64,000 bases of DNA from Leadbetterella sp. (GCA_019638185.1 JAHBUH010000002.1:291966-355965), one strand, 5' to 3'. Counted from the first letter of the stretch, positions 35,884-43,850 are shown. The notes: generated from the sequence alone by a model not told the origin. Program-made: numbers and translations.

Positions 35884-37242
35884 ATGGCAGCTTTCGAATT
35901 AACCAAAGACTACCTGGCGGCCATTGTAGAGGCCATTGAGACCCGGAACGTCGACTACCTGACCCAGGAGCTGGAGGAGCATTTTCCTGCAGATATAGCT
36001 GCCATTTTATACGAGGTAAACGGGGAGCAGGCCCATTATCTCCTGCAGCTCCTCGACACCGAAAAAGGGGCCGAGGTGCTTTCCAATATTGAGAAGGAAG
36101 ACCTCAAAAAATTCATCAAAGAGCAGTTTACCGTAGATGAAATAGCTACTTACGTAAACCTTTTCGACTCGGATGACGCGGTGGATTTACTGAATCAGCT
36201 GTCTATTGAGTTCCGGGAAAAGATCATTGCCTCACTGGAAGACCGGGAGCAGGCCCGGTTCATCATTGACCTGATGCATTACCCCGGCGATGTGGCCGGT
36301 GGTCTGATGCAGAAAGAGCTGGTAAAAGTACGGCTGGGACAGACCGTAAGTGAGTGCGTGGAGGAGATCCGGGACCAGGCCGAGAACGTAGACAAGGTGT
36401 ACGCCGTGTACGTGGTGGATGAACACCAGATCCTGAAGGGGATCGTTTCGCTGAAGCAGCTGGTGCTGGCGCGGCGGAACACGCGTGTGGAGAATATTTT
36501 TGAAGAGGATATCGTATATGTAGATACCACCAAGAGCGGGGATGAGGTAGCCCAGATCATGCAGAAATATGACCTGGAAGCCATTCCGGTGGTGAATGCC
36601 CTGGGCCGGCTGCTGGGGGTGATCATGATTGATGACGTGGTAGACTTTATCACCGAGAAGGCCGAAGACGACATCCAGAAAATGGCCGGTATCACCGGTG
36701 AGGTGGAAGAGGATGACTCGGTCTGGAAGCTGGCTAAATCACGTATTCCCTGGCTGGTGATCGGGGTATTCGGCAGCCTGATGGCGGCCACTGTCATCGG
36801 GAGATTTGATGAGGTGCTGTCCAAGATCGTAGCGCTTTCCATGTTTATCCCCTTAATGGGTTCTACCGGTGGAAATGTGGGCATACAGACCAGTTCGCTC
36901 ATCGTGCAGTCGCTCTCTGAAAAATCCGGCCTGGAGATCGGGATCTGGGAACGTCTGTCCAAGGTAGGCAAGGTGGCCCTGATCAATGGCCTGGTGGTAG
37001 GCACCGTGGCCGGGGCTTATGTTTTTGTAACGGGGCATTCCACCCTGTTCTGGGTGGTTTTTCTTTCGCTGATCGCGGTGGTGATCCTGGCCTCGCTCAT
37101 GGGGACGATCACCCCCCTGATCCTGGATAAACTGGGCGTGAACCCGGCCATTGCTTCCGGGCCTTTTATTACCACCGCCAATGATCTCATCGGCATTGGC
37201 ACGTATTTTTTAGTAGCGTATAATCTCCTGGATTTAGTATGA
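35884..37242 (+). CDS. mgtE: Magnesium transporter MgtE
   Basis: Mg2+ channel of the inner membrane, 452 residues. It has an N-terminal superhelical domain, two CBS domains (about residues 135-255, including MQKYDLEAIPVVNALGRLLGVIMIDDVVDFI) and five transmembrane helices from about 285. The family motif is FIPLMGSTGGNVGIQTSSLIVQS, and the C-terminal part carries PFITTANDLIGIGTYF with the pore-lining aspartate. The ATG at 35884 gives full family length. The dtd gene overlaps its stop by 4 bases. Confidence 0.94.
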   Translation: MAAFELTKDYLAAIVEAIETRNVDYLTQELEEHFPADIAAILYEVNGEQAHYLLQLLDTEKGAEVLSNIEKEDLKKFIKEQFTVDEIATYVNLFDSDDAVDLLNQLSIEFREKIIASLEDREQARFIIDLMHYPGDVAGGLMQKELVKVRLGQTVSECVEEIRDQAENVDKVYAVYVVDEHQILKGIVSLKQLVLARRNTRVENIFEEDIVYVDTTKSGDEVAQIMQKYDLEAIPVVNALGRLLGVIMIDDVVDFITEKAEDDIQKMAGITGEVEEDDSVWKLAKSRIPWLVIGVFGSLMAATVIGRFDEVLSKIVALSMFIPLMGSTGGNVGIQTSSLIVQSLSEKSGLEIGIWERLSKVGKVALINGLVVGTVAGAYVFVTGHSTLFWVVFLSLIAVVILASLMGTITPLILDKLGVNPAIASGPFITTANDLIGIGTYFLVAYNLLDLV

Positions 37243-37691
37243 TAGCGGTATTGCAGCGGGTCACTTCTTCATCAGTGACGGTAGACGGTCAGGTAACCGG
37301 GAAGATCGGCCCGGGGTTTACTGTTTTACTGGGAATAGCCGATTCCGATACGGAGGAGGATCTGCAATGGATCGCCAAAAAAATCCTGGGTATGCGGGTG
37401 TTTTCCGATGAGGAAGGGAAGATGAACCGTGACCTGGCGGATATCGGCGGTGAAATCCTGCTGATATCCCAGTTTACCCTGCTGGCCAATACCAAAAAGG
37501 GTAACCGCCCCTCGTTTATAGAAGCCGCGCGCCCGGAAAAGGCCATTCCCCTGTATGAAAAGATGATCGGCGTGCTTTCAGAAGGCTTGGGGAAACCGGT
37601 AGCTACCGGGATTTTCGGGGCCGATATGAAGGTGTCTATTGAGAATGACGGCCCGGTGACCATCGTGATCGACAGTCAGCTTAAACGTTAG
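37239..37691 (+). CDS. dtd: D-aminoacyl-tRNA deacylase
   Basis: A 150-residue cytoplasmic proofreading enzyme that frees D-amino acids from tRNA. It has the signature LLISQFTLLANTKKGNRPSF (SQFTL motif) and NDGPVTIVID (Gly-cisPro motif). The start MIAVLQRVTSSSVTVDGQ is typical. The ATG overlaps the mgtE stop (ATGA), so it is coupled to mgtE. Confidence 0.95.
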   Translation: MIAVLQRVTSSSVTVDGQVTGKIGPGFTVLLGIADSDTEEDLQWIAKKILGMRVFSDEEGKMNRDLADIGGEILLISQFTLLANTKKGNRPSFIEAARPEKAIPLYEKMIGVLSEGLGKPVATGIFGADMKVSIENDGPVTIVIDSQLKR

Positions 37692-37697
37692 TAAAGC

Positions 37698-37732
37698 AAA
37701 AAAGGGTTGAGTATATCAGAATACCCAACCCC
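37698..37732 (-). terminator. Rho-independent terminator of rpmB
   Basis: On the minus strand, a hairpin formed by GGGTTGGGTATTC and its partner TATACTCAACCC is followed by TTTTTT. It is 20 bases past the rpmB stop and also lies between the two convergent genes. Confidence 0.7.
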
Positions 37733-37753
37733 AAAAAACAAACAACAAAAAAC

Positions 37754-37993
37754 TTACAGGGCTAAAGTTCCCTTCCGGGCCGCCTTAAGTATGGTTTTTT
37801 CCAGACCATTCTTATTGATGGTACGGATCACACTGGTGGCTACTTTCAGCTCCACCCATACTCCTTCAGACTCCAGGAAAAATTTCTTGGTTTTAAGGTT
37901 AGGGTAAAACTTACGCTTAACTTTATTGTTAGCGTGAGAAACATGATTTCCTGTTCTGGTTCTCTTACCGCTTATTTGGCATACCTTAGACAT
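37754..37993 (-). CDS. rpmB: 50S ribosomal protein L28
   Basis: A 79-residue ribosomal protein with the L28 signature MSKVCQISGKRTRTGNHVSHANNKVKRKFYPNL and KVATSVIRTINKNGLEKTI. In most Bacteroidota the rpmG (L33) gene follows directly; here nothing follows before the terminator, so L28 stands alone. It is convergent with dtd. Confidence 0.96.
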   Translation of the reverse strand: MSKVCQISGKRTRTGNHVSHANNKVKRKFYPNLKTKKFFLESEGVWVELKVATSVIRTINKNGLEKTILKAARKGTLAL

Positions 37994-38155
37994 AACACTA
38001 TTAATTAAGTTCTTTTCAATCCATTTCGGGCTGCAAATATCCGAACTTTTTTCTTAATAAACAACCTCCCCGTAATTAAATCTTAAAAATGTAGTACAAA
38101 GCTAAAAAATGAGGCAATAATGCAGCCCGAAACGCGGTTATGCTACCAAATTTCT

Positions 38156-38163
38156 TATTTTTG
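38156..38163 (+). promoter_or_regulatory. -7 promoter element of the OsmC-family gene
   Basis: TATTTTTG matches TAnnTTTG, 21 bases before the ATG at 38185. No strong -33 box is evident. Confidence 0.45.
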
Positions 38164-38184
38164 TTTAAACTAATTTTTTCAACC

Positions 38185-38595
38185 ATGAAAAGGAAAGCGA
38201 ATGCCGTATGGAACGGCACCATAAAAGAAGGCAGCGGGCATCTGACCACGGCCAGTACCGTATTAAATAATACCCAATACTCCTTTAACAGCCGTTTTGC
38301 GGATGGAGTAGGTACTAACCCGGAAGAGCTGCTGGCGGCGGCCCATGCGGGCTGTTTTGCCATGAAATTATCACTGGACCTCACAGAGGCCGGGTTTACG
38401 CCGGAAAGCCTGGAGGTGGAATCTGCCATCACGTTTGAAGACGCTAAGGTGGCTTTATCCCATTTGTCGCTGAAGGCCAAAGTGCCCGGTATCGGCGACG
38501 GTGATTTCCAGGAGATCGCCCGGAAAGCCAAAGATACCTGCCCCATTAGCGTGGCTTTCAGCTTCCCGATAGAGCTGGAAGCGGTGTTATTGTAA
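38185..38595 (+). CDS. OsmC/Ohr-family peroxiredoxin
   Basis: A 136-residue thiol peroxidase of the OsmC fold that reduces organic hydroperoxides. The two redox cysteines are in AAHAGCFAMKLS and DTCPISVAF. The start MKRKANAVWNGTIKEGSG is the usual OsmC N-terminus; an upstream ATG at 38140 would add a hydrophobic extension that overlaps the -7 element. It is monocistronic, followed by a strong hairpin at the end of the convergent DUF4403 gene. Confidence 0.93.
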   Translation: MKRKANAVWNGTIKEGSGHLTTASTVLNNTQYSFNSRFADGVGTNPEELLAAAHAGCFAMKLSLDLTEAGFTPESLEVESAITFEDAKVALSHLSLKAKVPGIGDGDFQEIARKAKDTCPISVAFSFPIELEAVLL

Positions 38596-38601
38596 AACGG
38601 A

Positions 38602-38625
38602 GTAGCGGGCGTCATGCCCGCTACT
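38602..38625. terminator. Convergent terminator hairpin
   Basis: A perfect 9-bp stem (GTAGCGGGC / GCCCGCTAC, or 10 with the flanking A-T) with a GTCAT loop, followed by TTTAT on the plus strand. It lies directly between the OsmC stop and the DUF4403 stop and serves at least the plus strand. Confidence 0.65.
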
Positions 38626-40068
38626 TTATCGTATCTTCAGCTGCTTCTTCACCGGCAGCCGTTTCAGGGAAATATTAAACTTCGGCCGGCACTGGAGCAG
38701 GATCTGCAGGTCATTTTCATTGATCAGGTGCTTAATATCCACGATTTCGATCTCCTCAAAATTCAGGTGAAATTTATCTCCCGTACGGCCCTGGTTAATG
38801 GTATTATTCAGGTAATCAGGCAGGTCACTTATATATTTACCCACATCCAGGATCACCTTTTCACTCATATAGCTGAGCAGGCTTTCCTTGAAGTTTTTAT
38901 CCAGGAGGTTCACCAGGAGGTGGTCGGTTTCCAGCTCATAATCCAGCTCGCGGATGGTCAGCAGACGCTGATCCGGCAGGTAAACGGGTTTACCCACCAC
39001 CGTTATGGTGCCTTTGGCGGTGCCGTCTACAGCCAGCGTCAGCACGATCTTCTCCCTGGATCCCCGCATGTTGATATCTTTGATGGTGAGTTTCATCAGC
39101 CGGGTTTCGTATTTGTATTGCCGCAGGATGCTCACCAGCTCGTTATTGATGTAGATGAGGGGCACCGTGGCCAGCACTTCCAGCCGGTTAGAGTCCGGGA
39201 GGGAGGTTTTCAGGGTATTGAACGGGGGCAGGGGCCGGATATACTGCAGGCTGCGGGAATCCACGTGGATCTGGGCACGGGTTTTTACAGCCATTTTAAA
39301 AAGAAAGCCGTTCCGGGTGACCCGCACATCGCCGGCCACCGTCTGGGGATCGGTTTTGAAGTACAGGATGGCCGTATCTTTCGGGAATGCTGCGTTTATC
39401 TTCAGGGTGTCGGTTCTTAAAATGGGCATGGGCTTCTGCACATTGGCCCAGGTACGGCTCAGGCCTTTTTTCAGGTTTACTTTCTCTTCCAGGGCCTTGT
39501 CCAGGGCTTCCGTGAGGGTATTGAGTTCTTTTTTAAGAATGTGATCCAGGATAAACTTTATGCCGATCTCGGCGTTCCCGATGATCAGCCGCGGCTCTTT
39601 GATCCATTGGTGATTTTTCAGGACAGACTTGGAAATGATGTCCCAGTTGCGGTTCACATCCGGCTTGATGTTCAGGTAGAGGTCCAGTTCGCCGGTCACA
39701 CGCCGCTGTTTGATCTTCCCGGAGCGCCGTTCTTTGTCGGCGATGATCTCCACTTTCAGCGGGAAGGTAACGTCTACGGAGTCGCCCACGGTTTTCAGGC
39801 GGATGCGTTTGGCTTTGGTCACGATCAGCCGCACGCTGTCTTTGCCCTGCTCCCTCGGGATATCCGTATCTACAATTACCCGGGCCAGCTTCCGGTTCAG
39901 CCAGTCTTCCAGGTCAGGAGTAGGGTAGAAGATGTCAAAATAAAGCGTATGATGTGCCGCCTGCAGGGAGTCGGTGAGGGGCGGCTCTTCCGCGATCTCT
40001 TTTTTCTCTTCCGTACAGCCTGTCAGAAAAAAGACCGGCAGTAAGATCAGCAGAAGTGCTATTCGCAT
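38626..40068 (-). CDS. DUF4403-family lipoprotein
   Basis: A 480-residue protein. The signal peptide MRIALLLILLPVFFLTGC has a lipobox (LTGC). The mature part has the features of DUF4403: TPDLEDWLNRKLARVI, VTFPLKVEIIADKERRSGK, GELDLYLNIKPDVNRNWDI and KAMPILRTDTLKIN-like segments, with two repeats of a TULIP-like/beta-rich fold. Its function is unknown; it is probably anchored in the outer membrane or periplasm. It has its own transcription unit between two convergent hairpins. Confidence 0.87.
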   Translation of the reverse strand: MRIALLLILLPVFFLTGCTEEKKEIAEEPPLTDSLQAAHHTLYFDIFYPTPDLEDWLNRKLARVIVDTDIPREQGKDSVRLIVTKAKRIRLKTVGDSVDVTFPLKVEIIADKERRSGKIKQRRVTGELDLYLNIKPDVNRNWDIISKSVLKNHQWIKEPRLIIGNAEIGIKFILDHILKKELNTLTEALDKALEEKVNLKKGLSRTWANVQKPMPILRTDTLKINAAFPKDTAILYFKTDPQTVAGDVRVTRNGFLFKMAVKTRAQIHVDSRSLQYIRPLPPFNTLKTSLPDSNRLEVLATVPLIYINNELVSILRQYKYETRLMKLTIKDINMRGSREKIVLTLAVDGTAKGTITVVGKPVYLPDQRLLTIRELDYELETDHLLVNLLDKNFKESLLSYMSEKVILDVGKYISDLPDYLNNTINQGRTGDKFHLNFEEIEIVDIKHLINENDLQILLQCRPKFNISLKRLPVKKQLKIR

Positions 40069-40378
40069 CGAATGGGACGGTTATAATAGGGACCAAGATA
40101 CTAAAAGTGCAGGATTAAATTGCTACGGTAGCTTTAAAAAGAAAGAAGGGGCTCTTAGCGGAGCCCCTTCCTGTGGATCGGTTTCCCGGAAAATTCCGGA
40201 TCGGATATGTGGCGCTGTAAAGCGTGATCTATTTCAGGATTTTATGTGATTTCATGTGGTGTGGAGCTGTGAGGCCTGATGTCTGGTTATGGTGGTGTGG
40301 TGCTGCGACACGTGATTTATTTCAGATAGTTGCTATTGGTTTTCCTGCTATAATGTTGTGCGCTACGCGCTGCGTGAT
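40069..40378. other. Intergenic region with terminator and three copies of a short sequence
   Basis: About 310 bases without a gene. It holds a hairpin (40146-40169) and GTG- and TGG-rich sequence in which a short motif recurs (see the repeat entry). No coding frame of convincing length is seen. Confidence 0.6.
40146..40169. terminator. Hairpin between the DUF4403 and beta-barrel genes
   Basis: A perfect 9-bp stem AAGGGGCTC / GAGCCCCTT with loop TTAGCG. Both flanks are purine- or pyrimidine-rich, with no clear T run. It could terminate the beta-barrel gene transcript on the minus strand. Confidence 0.5.
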
Positions 40379-40396
40379 TTATTTCAGGATATATTT
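40222..40396. repeat. Three degenerate copies of a 20-25 base motif at a gene's 3' end
   Basis: GCGTGATCTATTTCAGGATT at 40222, CGTGATTTATTTCAGATAG at 40311 and GCGTGATTTATTTCAGGATA at 40372. The third copy contains the stop codon and last codons (KYILK) of the beta-barrel gene on the minus strand, so the other two are copies of that gene end. Confidence 0.6.
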
Positions 40397-40846
40397 CACT
40401 CCTATAGTGAATTTACCAGCGGTAAAGTGGCTTCCGTGGTTCAGACGCCACCAGGGCTTCCAGTCGAAATGAAGGCCCAAAGGCACCTCGGGGAGCTTGA
40501 ACTCCAGCCCCGCCTGGGGCCGTAAGCTGAACTCCGTGTAATTCCCTCCGTTTGTATTGAATCCCAGTTGTGGTCCTACTCCCAGGTACCAGGCAAAAGC
40601 CCGGGTCTCCGGGAAGTTTTTTACGTATTGATAATCGGCTCCGATGTACATGAAATTGTAATCAGAAAACATGACCTGGGCCTGAAGGGCCGCATTGTAT
40701 CCGAATACATGCTTTACCTGTGGGCCAAAAAAGGATGCCCCGTTTCCTAAATCGATGCCCAGGCCCAGGGCGGTTTTGTAAGGTGTCTGGGCCATGGCTG
40801 TGGCACTGATGATGGTGAGGGCAATTGAAAACGCTGCTTTCTTCAT
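40379..40846 (-). CDS. Small outer-membrane beta-barrel protein
   Basis: A 155-residue protein with a signal peptide (MKKAAFSIALTIISATAMAQ), alternating hydrophobic strands (FSDYNFMYIGADYQYV, FAWYLGVGPQLGFN, FSLRPQAGLEFKLPEVPLGLHFDWKPWW, FTIGVKYILK), and an aromatic near-C-terminus, as expected for an outer-membrane barrel. The length is right for an 8-stranded barrel. The specific family is not recognised. Confidence 0.75.
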   Translation of the reverse strand: MKKAAFSIALTIISATAMAQTPYKTALGLGIDLGNGASFFGPQVKHVFGYNAALQAQVMFSDYNFMYIGADYQYVKNFPETRAFAWYLGVGPQLGFNTNGGNYTEFSLRPQAGLEFKLPEVPLGLHFDWKPWWRLNHGSHFTAGKFTIGVKYILK

Positions 40847-40932
40847 AATTGATGGTTTTGATGCAAAGTAAAAGCAGGCGTATTAAAATGGGATTTAATT
40901 GAAATTAAAAGCGTATTAAATCAGTTGTGGGC

Positions 40933-40959
40933 AAAAAAAAGAGAGCTTTAGAGCTCTCT
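40933..40959 (-). terminator. Rho-independent terminator of the rhodanese gene
   Basis: On the minus strand, AGAGAGCTC TAA AGCTCTCT is followed by TTTTTTTT. The stem begins within the last codons and the stop codon sits in the loop. Confidence 0.8.
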
Positions 40960-41253
40960 GTAGGCCATTATACCGCCGGTTACATTGTGTACTTTCTCAA
41001 ATCCCTCCGAAAGCAGGAACTGCTTGGCACGGGCACTTCGGGCGCCGCTGCGGCAGTGAATGTAGATGTCCTGCCCCTTCAGGTGCTCCAGCTGATCCAG
41101 GCTGTCGGGGAGGTCACCCAGCGGGATCAGCGTGCCGCCCAGGTTATCCTCTTCGTACTCATCGGGGTTTCGCACATCAATCAGGTGAATGGGCTCATTC
41201 CCTTCCAGGAGCTGCTTCAGCTCTTCTACGGTAATATCAAAATTGGTCTCCAT
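40948..41253 (-). CDS. Single-domain rhodanese-like sulfurtransferase
   Basis: A 101-residue rhodanese domain (GlpE/PspE size). The active-site loop is HCRSGARSARA with the catalytic cysteine, preceded by IHLIDVRNPDEYEEDNLGG. It transfers sulfur from thiosulfate or persulfide donors. It starts 15 bases downstream of the PASTA gene, which suggests cotranscription. No sulfur-metabolism partner is nearby. Confidence 0.93.
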   Translation of the reverse strand: METNFDITVEELKQLLEGNEPIHLIDVRNPDEYEEDNLGGTLIPLGDLPDSLDQLEHLKGQDIYIHCRSGARSARAKQFLLSEGFEKVHNVTGGIMAYREL

Positions 41254-41268
41254 ATCTATTTGCTTTTA

Positions 41269-42039
41269 TTATTCAATACCTCCGCCGGCAGACACCCAGA
41301 GGTCTACAGGGGCGCCTATCCGAATCTTGTTATCCGTGCCGGATGCAGGCCGCTGACGGATCACGGAACCGGCAGGAGCAGACGAGGGCTCGGAAATGAT
41401 CTGGCCTACGGTGAGGCCCAGCCCCGTGATCAGGATATCGGCTTCGTCCTGTTCCATACCCACCACATTCGGTACGTCTATCTTCTGGTCAGCGTAGCCG
41501 TCGCCTACTACAAAAATGATCTTGGAACCCTTGGGGATCTCATCCCCCGGAGCCAGTTCCCTGTTCCCCAGCTTGACCTTCAGGATGGTGTTTTCTTCCA
41601 GGGCCGGCACTTTTTCCTCCCCGCCAAACTGCAGGCCGGAGCTGAGCAGCTGGTTTTGGGCGCTTAGTGATGACCGCCCGATGATGTTAGGCAGCTTCAC
41701 CAGCGGTGCGGAAACTGCGGCTACGGTCAGGAAGATCTTTCGGTTCGACTTCACATAGGCCCCGGATTTGGGGTAATTGCTGATGATGCTCAGGGGCTTC
41801 AGCCCGGCCACAAACTGGGAGTCTGAAACCTCGTAATCCAGGTCGGCGTCATCCAGGGCATCTTTGGCTTCTGGCAGGGTCAGCCCTTTTAATTCCGGCA
41901 CCAGTATAGCCTCACCGTGGTTAGTACTCCAGGGCAGGTAAACAAAGAAAAATCCGAAAAATAAGATCAGGATAGAGCTCAGGATGATCCCGAGGTGAAT
42001 AAGAACATCAGTTTTCGTGTTGGTACTGAATTTGGCCAT
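41269..42039 (-). CDS. PASTA-domain membrane protein without kinase domain
   Basis: A 256-residue protein with a short cytoplasmic head, one membrane segment (VLIHLGIILSSILILFFGFFFVYL, about residues 12-35) and three PASTA domains outside (LVPELKGLTLPEAKDALDDADLDYEV, LPNIIGRSSLSAQNQLLSSG, VPNVVGMEQDEADILITGLGLTVG). PASTA domains usually sit on Ser/Thr kinases or PBPs; here no kinase domain is present. In Bacteroidota such proteins occur as stand-alone genes of unknown role. It is followed by the rhodanese gene. Confidence 0.9.
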   Translation of the reverse strand: MAKFSTNTKTDVLIHLGIILSSILILFFGFFFVYLPWSTNHGEAILVPELKGLTLPEAKDALDDADLDYEVSDSQFVAGLKPLSIISNYPKSGAYVKSNRKIFLTVAAVSAPLVKLPNIIGRSSLSAQNQLLSSGLQFGGEEKVPALEENTILKVKLGNRELAPGDEIPKGSKIIFVVGDGYADQKIDVPNVVGMEQDEADILITGLGLTVGQIISEPSSAPAGSVIRQRPASGTDNKIRIGAPVDLWVSAGGGIE

Positions 42040-42101
42040 GCTTTAGCATCAGGAATTATACGCCTGCAAATTAATTTGATAATAACGAAAAAGCAATTTT
42101 T

Positions 42102-42692
42102 TTATTGAAAGGGTTTCAGTAAGCGGGCCACATACTTCCCGATCACGTCAAACTCCAGGTTAACGGTATGGCCCACCTGCAGGTGCCGGATGCCCGTGTT
42201 TTCCCAGGTATAAGGGATAATGGCCACGCTGAACCCGCCCGGCCGCGAGTTAAAGACGGTCAGGCTGATACCGTTCAGGCAGATGGATCCCTTTTCCACA
42301 GTAACGTTCCCGGTGGCGGTATCGTACTCAAAATCCAGCTGCCAGCTGCCGTCCTGATCCGTAATGGCGGTACACACCCCGGTCTGGTCCACGTGCCCCT
42401 GCACAATATGCCCGTCAAAACGGCCGTCACTTTTCAGGCAGCGTTCCAGGTTTACGGCATCACCGGTTTTCAGCGCGCCCAGGTTGGTTTTTAAAAGGGT
42501 CTCCTGAATGGCCGTAACCCGGTAGGTATCTGCTGCAGTTTCTTCCACGGTCAGGCAGACCCCGTTATGGCTCACGCTCTGGTCTGTCTTCAGCTCCGCT
42601 GCCAGCGGGGTTTTCAGCCGGAAGATCAGGCCGGTTCCGGAAGGCGTGATCTCAGTTACCACGGCTGTGGTTTCTACTATTCCTGTAAACAT
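42102..42692 (-). CDS. ribE: Riboflavin synthase (alpha subunit)
   Basis: A 196-residue enzyme with two lumazine-binding repeats (MFTGIVETTAVV at the start, SVSHNGVCLTV in repeat 1, VEKGSICLNGISLTVF in repeat 2). It dismutates 6,7-dimethyl-8-ribityllumazine to riboflavin. No FMN riboswitch was found upstream. It is divergent from the DUF1684 gene with closely spaced promoters. Confidence 0.95.
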   Translation of the reverse strand: MFTGIVETTAVVTEITPSGTGLIFRLKTPLAAELKTDQSVSHNGVCLTVEETAADTYRVTAIQETLLKTNLGALKTGDAVNLERCLKSDGRFDGHIVQGHVDQTGVCTAITDQDGSWQLDFEYDTATGNVTVEKGSICLNGISLTVFNSRPGGFSVAIIPYTWENTGIRHLQVGHTVNLEFDVIGKYVARLLKPFQ

Positions 42693-42694
42693 GG

Positions 42695-42723
42695 TATATT
42701 TGTACGAATGAAATACAAAAATA
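42695..42723. promoter_or_regulatory. Paired divergent -7 elements (ribE and DUF1684 genes)
   Basis: TATATTTG at 42695-42702 on the plus strand and TATTTTTG (42716-42723) on the minus strand both fit TAnnTTTG. The expected start sites fall within a few bases of each other (near 42709), so the two promoters face and overlap each other in the 38-base gap. Confidence 0.45.
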
Positions 42724-42730
42724 CAGTTTA

Positions 42731-43315
42731 ATGTTCAGGAATAAATTTGTTTTAGGGATAATCATCGCGGGAATTGCCGGTATTCTGATCTACATGTTCA
42801 GTTCCGCACCCACCTATGCCGAAAAGGCTTTAAAGGAGCAGGAAGCGTATAAGACCACCATGGTGAGCATGGACGACAGCCCCCTGAAGAATAAGGAGGG
42901 CATTACATTCTTTGCTCCGGATGAAAAATGGGTGTTTGAAGCCGATTTTATCCGGGCCGAAAATAAGCGGGAGTTTAAGGTACAGATGACAGATTCTACC
43001 ATGGAAACCAGCCATCTGGCCGGTTATGCCACCCTGAAAGTAGGCAATGAAACCTATAACCTCCTGGTTTTTGATGAAGGCGCCCAGTTTTTATTGCCCT
43101 TCCGCGATAAGACAAACGGGAATGAAACTTATGGCGGAGGCCGCTACATCAATATCGAGAAAGGGCAGCTGGTAGGAAAAAAGCTGACCATCGATTTTAA
43201 CAAAAGCCATAATTTTTACTGCGCGTATGATGGGAAGTACGTGTGCCCCATCCCGCCGCGGGAAAACGTACTGGCGGTGGCCGTGACGGCGGGGGAGCTG
43301 AATTTTAAGAAGTGA
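42731..43315 (+). CDS. DUF1684-family protein
   Basis: A 194-residue protein. The N-terminal anchor is a signal segment (FVLGIIIAGIAGILIYMF). The DUF1684 motifs are FLLPFRDKTNGNETYGGGRYINIE and TIDFNKSHNFYCAYDGKYVCPIPPRENVLAVAVTAGE, in the usual order. The biochemical function of this family is unknown. It has its own promoter, and a small open frame follows. Confidence 0.88.
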   Translation: MFRNKFVLGIIIAGIAGILIYMFSSAPTYAEKALKEQEAYKTTMVSMDDSPLKNKEGITFFAPDEKWVFEADFIRAENKREFKVQMTDSTMETSHLAGYATLKVGNETYNLLVFDEGAQFLLPFRDKTNGNETYGGGRYINIEKGQLVGKKLTIDFNKSHNFYCAYDGKYVCPIPPRENVLAVAVTAGELNFKK

Positions 43316-43322
43316 ATTTACG

Positions 43323-43442
43323 GTGAATGAGCAGGTGGCCTGGGAAATGGCAGGGTTTGCGGTGATCGCGGTGAATTTATGGTTGGTCCATAAGTTGACA
43401 GCGAATTTTGAAAAATGGTTAAATCCCCGGCCGGTAAAATAA
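43323..43442 (+). CDS. Possible 39-residue membrane peptide
   Basis: A short frame starting with GTG at 43323 and ending in TAA: VNEQVAWEMAGFAVIAVNL..., then a hydrophobic run followed by KLTANFEKWLNPRP. It lies 7 bases after the DUF1684 stop. It looks like a small single-pass protein with a charged tail, but length and codon use alone cannot prove that it is translated. An in-frame ATG inside (43347) would remove the first 8 residues. Confidence 0.35.
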   Translation: MNEQVAWEMAGFAVIAVNLWLVHKLTANFEKWLNPRPVK

Positions 43443-43443
43443 A

Positions 43444-43680
43444 TCAGGAATACCTCTTGTATAATTCTTCCGTTTCTTCCTCCACACTTACATCGGGGTA
43501 GGGCAGACCGCACCGACGGTACCAGTATTTTGCGTTCCATTCATCCCCTTCTATGCGGTGCAGCAGGGCATGAATGCGGTCATAATCCGGGTGGCCCTCC
43601 CGCGACTGCGCGATCTCATGGGCTTCTTCCCAGCGGTTTTCACGGATGTATTGCAGGGCGTTCAGAATTTGTTCTTTCAT
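43444..43680 (-). CDS. Conserved hypothetical protein, TPR-like helical
   Basis: A 78-residue protein starting at the ATG at 43678-43680 (MKEQILNALQYIRENRWEEAHEIAQSREGHPDYDRIHALLHRIEGDEWNAKYWYRRCGLPYP). Helical with a repeated small/aromatic pattern, as in short bacterial proteins of unknown function that start with a TPR-like helix pair. An upstream ATG at 43710 would add 10 residues. It is convergent with the DUF1684 gene. Confidence 0.7.
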   Translation of the reverse strand: MKEQILNALQYIRENRWEEAHEIAQSREGHPDYDRIHALLHRIEGDEWNAKYWYRRCGLPYPDVSVEEETEELYKRYS

Positions 43681-43761
43681 GCGTGTCAGGCCGTTTAACG
43701 TTCGGTTCATAGATAAACAGGTTAAAATCCCCGTCGGGAAAGACTTTTTCTCGGATAGGGT

Positions 43762-43785
43762 TTCTCTGTTTAGAGATATTTTTTT
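43762..43785 (+). terminator. Weak hairpin with T run
   Basis: TCTCT GTTT AGAGA followed by TATTTTTTTT in an AT-rich gap. The stem is short (5 bp), so this is only a possible terminator or read-through stop. Confidence 0.3.
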
Positions 43786-43850
43786 TCAATATTTTAATTC
43801 AAAACTTTCAGAATGTTCAATTATTTCATTTATTTTAGTATTTTCAAATA

